From positions 2,644,248 through 2,708,247 of the forward strand of contig JABTUN010000001.1 of the NCBI GenBank assembly GCA_015075365.1: a DNA stretch of 64,000 nucleotides, given 5' to 3'. This stretch comes from Verrucomicrobiaceae bacterium (GTDB lineage: Bacteria; Verrucomicrobiota; Verrucomicrobiia; Verrucomicrobiales; Verrucomicrobiaceae). Below, one piece after another: positions 45,425 through 54,400 of the stretch (its first letter is position 1; each line of letters starts with the position of its first letter). The translations under genes and the position numbers were made by a program. The notes below the pieces were generated by a model. That model did not search any database, was not told the origin of the DNA, and worked only from the letters and a program-made list of their open reading frames with translations.

Positions 45425-48400
45425 ATGAAGACATTGCTTTCCAACCTCAGGAAGCGGGCATGCGCCCGCCGCGCCGCCGTTCTGATCGCGCTGACGGGCA
45501 TGTCGTGTGCCCAAGGTGCCACCACGATCTGGTCAGGTGCCACGGACCTTCTTTGGGCCACCGGCACCAACTGGAGCCTCGGAGTGGAGCCGCTTGCCGC
45601 AGACGATGTCCAGTTCAACGGCGCGGGAGTCGGCGCCATCACGCTCACCGCCGGTGATGTGGCGAATTCGCTGCTTTTTGCCGCCAATGGCTACTCGCTG
45701 ACGGGTACGGGCGCGACGCTGACCCTGACTTCAGGCGACATCACGGTCGATTCAGGCATCTCGGCCACGATTGGCGTGGCCCTTGCAGGCACGGGAGCGA
45801 TCAACAAATTGGGGGACGGCACCTTGCTCATCAACACGACCGCCACCAATACCGGTGGCTGGAACATCCAGGCGGGTGAGGTGCAGATCGGCAATGTGAA
45901 CATCGGCAGCTCCACCGCATCGACGATCACGGTTGCCAGCGGTGCCACGCTCCGCACGACGACGGGGACCAATGCGATCTCCGACACCTCGACCCTGCAG
46001 ATCGACGCGGGCGGCACGTTCCTGTTCAACCAGAACAACACCGAGACGATCCGCAGCCTGGAAGGCGCGGGTTTGATGGACCGGACGGATGGCGGCACGA
46101 CAGCGCGAAATTTCACCATCAACAACAGCGTCGCGGACGCCACTTGGGCGGGCGTGATCGCCGGCAGCAGCGCGGGCACAGGGGCGAATGTGATCAACAT
46201 CGTCAAAAGCGGCTCCAACACGCTGACCTTTACCGCCGCGAACACGTATGGCGGCACGACGACCATCAATGCGGGGATTCTGCGTTTGACGGGCAATGGC
46301 GCGCTGGTGAACAGCGGCACTGTGGTCGTGGGCTCCTCGGACAGCCGTCTGGAGGTGGGCACCTTGACGGACACGGTGTTTGCGATGGACCGCATCGGCG
46401 ATGCCAACCAGATCGAACTCCAGGATGCCGGTGAGGCGGTCATTTTCGGTGCCAATGACACGGTGAACACCACGACGGAGACCTTTGGCAGCCTGGAGAC
46501 CAACAGCGGGCACAACATCTTCACGCTGAACCCGGTCAGCGGCGGCCAGATGGAGGTGACGACCGGCAGTCTCATCCGCAGCAACAAGGGTACGCTGCTG
46601 TTTCGCGGCACCGGCTTCGGGTTGGCGGCGGCGGCCGATACGGCGCGTTTGATCGTGACGACTGCTCCCACGGGCACCAGCTTCATCGGCGGTGGCGGGG
46701 CGGCTGGCAGCACCAATATCAGCATCATTCCCTGGAGCATCGGCAATGGCACCTCTGTGACGGGATCTGGCGAGAGCTTTGTCACAGTGGACCCGGCCAC
46801 GGGCATCCGCCCGCTGGCGGTGGGCGAGTATGCCACGTCTATTTCCGAAGGCGTGATCTCGGACGAAAACGTGCTGCTTTCAGGCGCGACCGGTGTCAAT
46901 TTCCGTGCCGGAGTGAATGCCCTGCGCATGGACACGGGCAGCTCGCTGACGCTGCAAAACGGGCGCGTTTTCGAAATCACCTCGGGGGCTTTCCTCGACA
47001 GCTCCGCAGCCGGGGTCACGATCAGCGGCGGCACGCTCGAGTTTGGGACGAATGAGGCCATCTTTTACCTCGCGGGCGCCGCCCCGGCCACGCCGATCAC
47101 GACCACGATCACCAGCGGCATGCGCAACACGGGAGCCAATGCCGGACTGACGCTGACCGCTTCCAACAACGACTCCGAACTGGTCCTTTCCGGCTTCAGC
47201 GCCATCACCGGTGAGATCAGCATCAACCGCGGCATTCTGCGTTTGGACTCGGATCAGGCGCTGAATCCCTTCAGCCGGAACAACATCCGCTTCGCCGCCC
47301 AAGGAAACACGGCAACAGCGCGTCTGCGCCTCAATGAGAGGAATGTGTACATGGGACAGGTGCTCGCTCAGAACTTCGGTTTTGTGAGCAACGGCGGCAC
47401 CCAGGACGCCACCTTCGGTGTGAACCAGACGGCGGATGTGGACAGCAACATCGTCCTGCAGGACACGGTCACCGCCTCCACCGGCAAGCTCCACCTGCTC
47501 AAGAGTGGCGGATCGCGCCTCGGATTCGTTGTGGACAGCACCTTCACCGGAACGGCAACGGTCCAGCAGGGTCTGCTCCGCCTCAGTGGAGGGGCGGACT
47601 GGGACAGCGCCGGCGGCATCATCATCGAGGGAGGCACGTTTGCGATTCTGAACACGAGCGGGGGCAGCACCAACACCAACCGCCTGCCAGACGGGATGGC
47701 GGTGACCTTCCGCGGAGGCGAGTTCCTTTTCGATGACAACAATAGCAGCGGTACCAACTACTCCGAGCGCGTTGGCACCATGGTGCTGGAGGCAGGCGTC
47801 AACTTGATCAGCAACGATTATCAGACCGGTGGCACCAACACGTCGGTTCTGTTCTTCAATCAGGGAAACAATTTCGGCAACAGCCTCACCCGCACACCGG
47901 GTGCCGTGGTCCGTTTTCGGGCGATTGATGGAGCGCTGGGCGTGAACACCAAGGGCCGCATCCAGATCGGTCCGAGTAATGCGACGAATCCCGCGACCGT
48001 GTTGTTGAAGAATGGCATCCTCGCTGAGGGTGGTGTGGGTGGTTTTGCCGTTGTGGGTGATGATTGGGCCACGATTTCCGGAGACTTGGTCGCGGGCGGC
48101 AATTTTGACACCTCGGTGACGGCGCTGACGACCTACCAGACCGCCGCTGATGCCTCCACTTGGGCCGCCACGGACAATGTGAACATCGCCACCGGCCCGA
48201 TCACCAACGTCGGCAGCCAGGCGGTCAACTCGGTCATCCTCGGCGACGGCGTGGACCTCGACCTCAATGGCGGCACGCTCACCGTGGACGCGGGCGGCAT
48301 CCTCGCCCTCACCCCCACGACGGCCAAGACCATTTCCAACGGCACGCTGACCGGTGGCCCCTTCGCGGGCAATGAACTCGTCTTGCGCACCGGAAACGAT

Positions 48401-51400
48401 GCTGGCGCAGGCCAGGCGGTCACGATTTCTGCGGTGATCGCCGACAATGGCGCCAACGCGACCTCCTTCACCAAGTGGGGCGCGCCGACGCTGAATCTCA
48501 CCGGTGTGAACACCTTCACCGGCAGCCTGAACATCACCCAGGGCACCGTTTCCGTGGGCAGCGTGGCCCAGCTCGGCGGCGCGGTCGCCGGGCGCACGCT
48601 GCGCCTGGCCACCAGCACCACGCTCGATCTCAGCGGCTCGACGGCCGGTGAGACGATCCCTTTTGACCAGATCCTCGCCACCGGCATCGGTCAGGGCACG
48701 CTTAACGCGCCCGAAGGCCAGACAACGACCTTCAGCGGCACCATCGGCGGCCATGGCGACCTGCGCTTCAACAACACCTGGAATGTGACACTCTCGGCGG
48801 CCTTCGACTTTCGTGATGGCCTCACCTTTGGCGGCTCCCAGACCACGCCGCTCACCGCGACGAATCCCGCGTCCACCGTTTCGTTCTTTGCCGGTGCCAA
48901 CGAAATCGGCGGCGCGTTTCAAATCGGCATCAACCAGCGCGAGGCGGAGATCACCCAGACTGGCGGCTCCCTGCGCGTGGGCTTTGACCAGTTTCAGCCG
49001 GACCTGAACATCGGTTATCGCACAACTGACTCGGCGACGACCACGGTCCTCACGCGCGGCCTCCTCAACCTCACGGGCGCCACCGACTTCAACGCCCAGG
49101 TGAACAACCTCCGCCTCGGTGTCACCACGGGTGGCAACACGGGAGGCTCAGGGACGACCTCCGAGGGCGATTTGATGATCGGGACGAATTCCAATCTGCA
49201 CGTCGGCAATGAGATTCTCGTGGGAGACAGCTCCGCCGTCGGCCAGGGCGGGGTGACTTCGTCCATCGTCTTCGGCTCCGGCACGAACACGGTCCAGGTG
49301 CCCGCTTTCGTCGTCGGCGGGCGCAAGAGCACGGGCATTGTCACGATCGCCTCCGGCGGCACGCTCAACCTGAACGGCGTCACTGGTGCCACGGTGAATC
49401 TGCACGTTGGAGACCAGCGCAACAGCGACACCGGCACCGTGGCCACCGGTACCTTCGACATGACCGGCGGCACGCTGCTGGCCCGCATCGAAAACCTGGA
49501 GATCGGCGATAAGGACCGAAGCTCCGGCAACGGCGGCACCGGCGGAGCAACGGGCACTTTTACCACCGGCTCCTCCGCCTCCAATGACATCAGCGCCATC
49601 AGCGTGCTCATCGGCCGCATGCAGCGCAGCACCAGCACCTCCATTGCGACCACCATCGGGCAGGGCACCCTGAACATGCAGGGTGGCGTGTTCGATGTGT
49701 TCGGCGATGTCACTCTCGGTGACTGGAGCGACAACTCCGGCACGCAGGGCACCGCGCGCGGCGACCTGAACATCACCGGCGGCACCTTCACGGTCGCAGG
49801 AGACATCCTCAAGGTCGATCACGACCGTAGCGGCGCCTTCATCACGCTCGATGGCGGCACGCTCGATCTGCAGCATCAGGCCAGCGGGGACTCCACGCAG
49901 GGCAGCATCACCGCCAGCCAGTTCAACTACTTCTCCGGCACGATCCAGGACACCGCCCTCCTCACTCTCGACGGACGCGACGTCACCAACGGCATCATCT
50001 TCGCACCGCTCGATGACGCGCTGGTGCTGCGCGATGTCTCGCTCAGCGTGCCGGTCACATTGACGCAGGCCACAGCGGACAAGGGTGGCATCCGCTACGA
50101 CGGAACGAACAACGGCGCCGGTGCCACGCTCTCCGGTGCTATCACGCTGGGTGGTGTGAACCGTCTCTTCAATGTGGATGACTCCACGGGCAGCACGGCG
50201 GAACTCACCGTGGCCGGGGCCATCAGCGGCACGGGCGGCTTTGCCAAGACGGGCGCCGGCTCCATGGTGATCAGTGGTGCAGGATCAGCGGTCGGCGTGA
50301 CGGGCGGCATCGGGGTGCGGCAGGGGCGCATGGTTCTGGCCGGCGGCGTGAATGACCGGCTCAACACCGCAGGTGTCGTCACCCTCGGTAATGGCACGGA
50401 CTCAGGCATCATCCAGCTTGGCGATGGCACTGGCGTGTCGAACCAGACTTTCGACGTGCTTGCCACCTCCGGCACCGGCACGGCCAACGCGATCGTCGGC
50501 GGTAATGCGGCCAACTCGCTTCTCACCATCAACACGTCGGGCACCTACACCTTTGCCGGCGGCATCGGAGGAGCAGGCACGAATGAAAACAACCTAAACC
50601 TCCTGAAGACAGGCGGCGGCTCGGCGACCGTGGAAGGCCCGTTGACCTACACAGGCACCACCAGCGTCACGGCAGGCACGCTGATCCTCGGCGGTTCGCT
50701 TAACGGCTCCACCCATCTCAGCGTGTCCGGTGCGAGCACGCTGCGCTTTGCTGGCGGGTTCACCACGCCGGCTGCTGTCACCACGCTTTCTGTCGGCGAC
50801 CAGTCCACGCTGAGCCTAATGGACGGCACCGGCAACAAGCTCTCCGGCCTCTCCTCGCTCACGCTGGGCAGCGCCAGCGGCACCATGTCCTTCCTCAATC
50901 TCAACGTCGGGGACGGCGATACGGCAGGGGACAATGTGAACACCGACTTCATCACCCTCACCGGCGTGCCGGCTCTCTTCACCGGCAACCAGGTCACCTT
51001 CAATCTCACCGACACCAACCTCAATCCGGGCCAGACCTACAACCTGTTGTCCGCCACCAGCGGTCTGACGACGGGCAATCTCGGCATCAGCGACTGGATC
51101 CTCGGTGGAACGCCGGGCGGATTCACTTCGATCACCCTCAATGTGAGTGACACACTCATCTCCATCACCACCGGCAGCCTCATCACCGGGAATCTCTACT
51201 GGACGGGCCTCACGGACAACACTTGGAACGGCAACGTGAACAACTGGTCCACGGACAAAGCCGGAACGACCCCCGGAGCCACCATCCCAGGCCAAGGCAC
51301 GGATGTGATCTTCGTGGCCGACTCGCACGCCGGCGGCGCGCTCGTCACCACCCTGGAGCAGAACTTCAAGATCAACTCGCTGACCTTCGAGGCCAGCGCG

Positions 51401-54400
51401 GGCGCCAACCCCACGCCCACCTCGGTGACGATCAACCCCGGTGGCTTCGCCAGCAACCGCCTTGAAGTCGCCCCGCAGGTCGCCACGGACGGGGTGGAGA
51501 TCACCACTGGCGGTCCCGGCACGGTGACCATCAACTCGCCCTTCCGACTCGGAGCCAGCCAGGCGTGGAACGTCGCCCTCGGCTCCAACCTCATTTTCAC
51601 CAATGCGATTGCAGGCATCGGCACCACCCATCTCACGATCAACGGCGACGGCACTTCCGCAGGTACGGTCATTTTCAGCGGGGCGGCCGGCGTCGCCACC
51701 TACACGGGCGGCACCACCCTTGTGGATGGACGCCTCGTTCTCGAAGGCGGTGCGAACAACCGCCTGCCCGCCGATACCACGCTCACCCTCGGTGGCGGCA
51801 CCACCTCCGGCATCCTCCAGCTTGGCGACGGCACCAATGGCGCCTCGGACACCACGATCGCCAGCCTCGCCACGGCCGGCACGGGCACGGCGAATGCCAT
51901 CGTGGGTGGCGGGGCCGCCAACTCCATCCTGACCATCATCCAAAGCGGCAACACCACCTTCGCGGGGGCCGTCGGCGGCGCGGGCGCGAATGAGAACAAC
52001 CTCGCACTCGTGAAGCAAGGCCCGGGCACCCTGATTCTCGATGGAGCGAACAGCTACCTCGGAGACACGACGGTAAACGCCGGCACCCTCCAGCTCGGCA
52101 GCAATGCCACCTTCACCGGCGGCGGAGCCGTCGTGGTCAGCGCCAGCACGGGTGCCACCGCGGCATTCGACGTGAACGGCAAATCCTTCGTCCTTCCTGG
52201 TGCGCTCACTCTCAGCGGTGCGGACACCAGCGCCACGGCGAACATCCTCGACACCGCAGGTGGCGGCGTCATCACGCTCGCGGGCAATGTCATCTTCGAC
52301 AACACGAACAACCCGCTCGGCTCGACGATCGCAGCGGGGTTGAATCTTGGAGCGGCCACACGGTCCTTCATCGCCAACGATTCGACATCCGCGGCCATCG
52401 ACCTGACCGTGACCGGCGATGTCGGTGTCACTGGAACGCCCGACATCGGGTTGATCCTCGATGGAGATGGCACCGGCCTGCTCTCTGGAAACGTGTCCAT
52501 CGGCACGGCGCTGGCGAGCAGCTCACGGGATCTCACCAAGAATGGCACGGGGTCCTGGACGGTCACGGGCCAGATCGACGTCGCGGATGATTTCAACATC
52601 AATGACGGCACCCTGACCATCAGCGGTTCCGGCGCTCTGGGGAACACCCTGGGCGATGACCTCATCATCGGAAACGACAACGACGCGCTCCTGGCGACAG
52701 TGCATCTCAATGCGGTCAACGCCTTCCGCGCCGACGACATCTTCATCCGGGGCGGTTCCCTCGTCACTATCGGCGTGGACGGTGCTCTGGTGGATGCCAC
52801 CGGCACTGCGGGAATGGATGATCTGCTGATCGAGGACGATGCCTCAAAGACCGCCGCCGCGGGATCCACGCTCGATCTGCAGGGATTCAACAGCAGCGTC
52901 AACGCCGTGACCATGGGCGTGGTGTCGAATCTGAACACGCTGCTCGACGGCAGTATCACCAACACCGGCGGCGGACGCTCCAACACGCTCGCCACCACTG
53001 GCGGCCTCAATCTGCGCCATGGCACCATCTCCGCGAATCTTTCGGGTTCGTCGGCACTGACCAAGACCACCCGTGGCGTGGTCACGCTCTCCGGGAACAA
53101 CAGCTACACCGGCAACAATACCATCAACGGCGAGATCATCCTCGACTACACCGCCAATGCGGGCGGCGGGGAGCAGCGCCTGTCCACCGGCACCCTCTCC
53201 CTCGGCGGCACCAATGCCCGGGATGAAAACGGCCTCATCACCATGACCGGCCATGCCACCAATGCGCAGACCGAGAATGTCGGCGACATCACCGCGGGTT
53301 ACGGAGCCGGACGCATCCACATGACCTCCAACGGTGCCGCGCTGACTCTCGCGGCCGGAACCTTGGAACGCACCAACGGCACGCTGAACATCAACCTGCC
53401 CGCGCTGGGCGGTGTCACCACCACCACGGCGGACACCGCCTTCCTCGGCGGCTGGGCCACCGTGAACCAGTCCCAGTTCCTCGCCATCTCCGGCGGCGCG
53501 GTCATCGGTGCCACCACCACCACGAAGAATGACGTGACCGCCTGGAGCGCCGCGGACAATGTGATCAACAGCGCCGCCTTCACAGGCATCGTCACGGACT
53601 GCAACGTCATCAACAGCCTGACTTTCGATGCCACGGCTCCTTCGACCGTCACCATCGCCGGCGGAGAATCATTGATCGTCGCTGGCGGCGGCATCCTTGT
53701 CACCGCGAACGTTGGGGTGAACGCCTCCACCATCACGGGAGGGACGCTTGCCTCGACGAGCGCGGACGGCCTGTCCATCCACCAGCACAACACCAACGGC
53801 CTGGGCCTCCTGGAGATCAGCTCCCGCATCCTCGCCGCCAGCCTCAGCAAGTCCGGCGACGGCGAACTGCTGCTTTCCGGCTCCGGCAATCTCACCGGGT
53901 CCGTTTTCATCAACGAGGGCGTCCTGCGTGTCACGGGCGGCAGCGCCCTGAGCGACACCGCCCCTGTCTTCATCCTCGCGGACGACACCGCCGCGCTGGA
54001 GCTCACCGCCGGGCAGACCGAGACCATCGGTCGCCTTGATGGCGGGCTCGATGGCAGGGGAAGTGTCATCATCAACAGTGGCGCGACCCTCACCATCAAC
54101 CAGACCGACCTGGACACCACCGCCTTGGAGGCGCTCATTTTTGCCGGCACCTTTTCCGGCGCCGGCACGTTCGTGAAGAGCGGCGACGACTCGCTCGCGC
54201 TGGACGGCGACTCCAGCTTCACGGGTGCCGTCATCGTGAACGGCGGGCGGCTCCACCTGCAGAACCGTTTCGGCAAGCTGGAGAACGCCAGCTCCTACAC
54301 CCTCATCAGTTCCGAACTGCTGATGGACCAGGACACCAACGCTGGCACGATCGACCGCATCGGCAACGGTGCGCCCATCACCCTGCACAGCACGGCCGGC

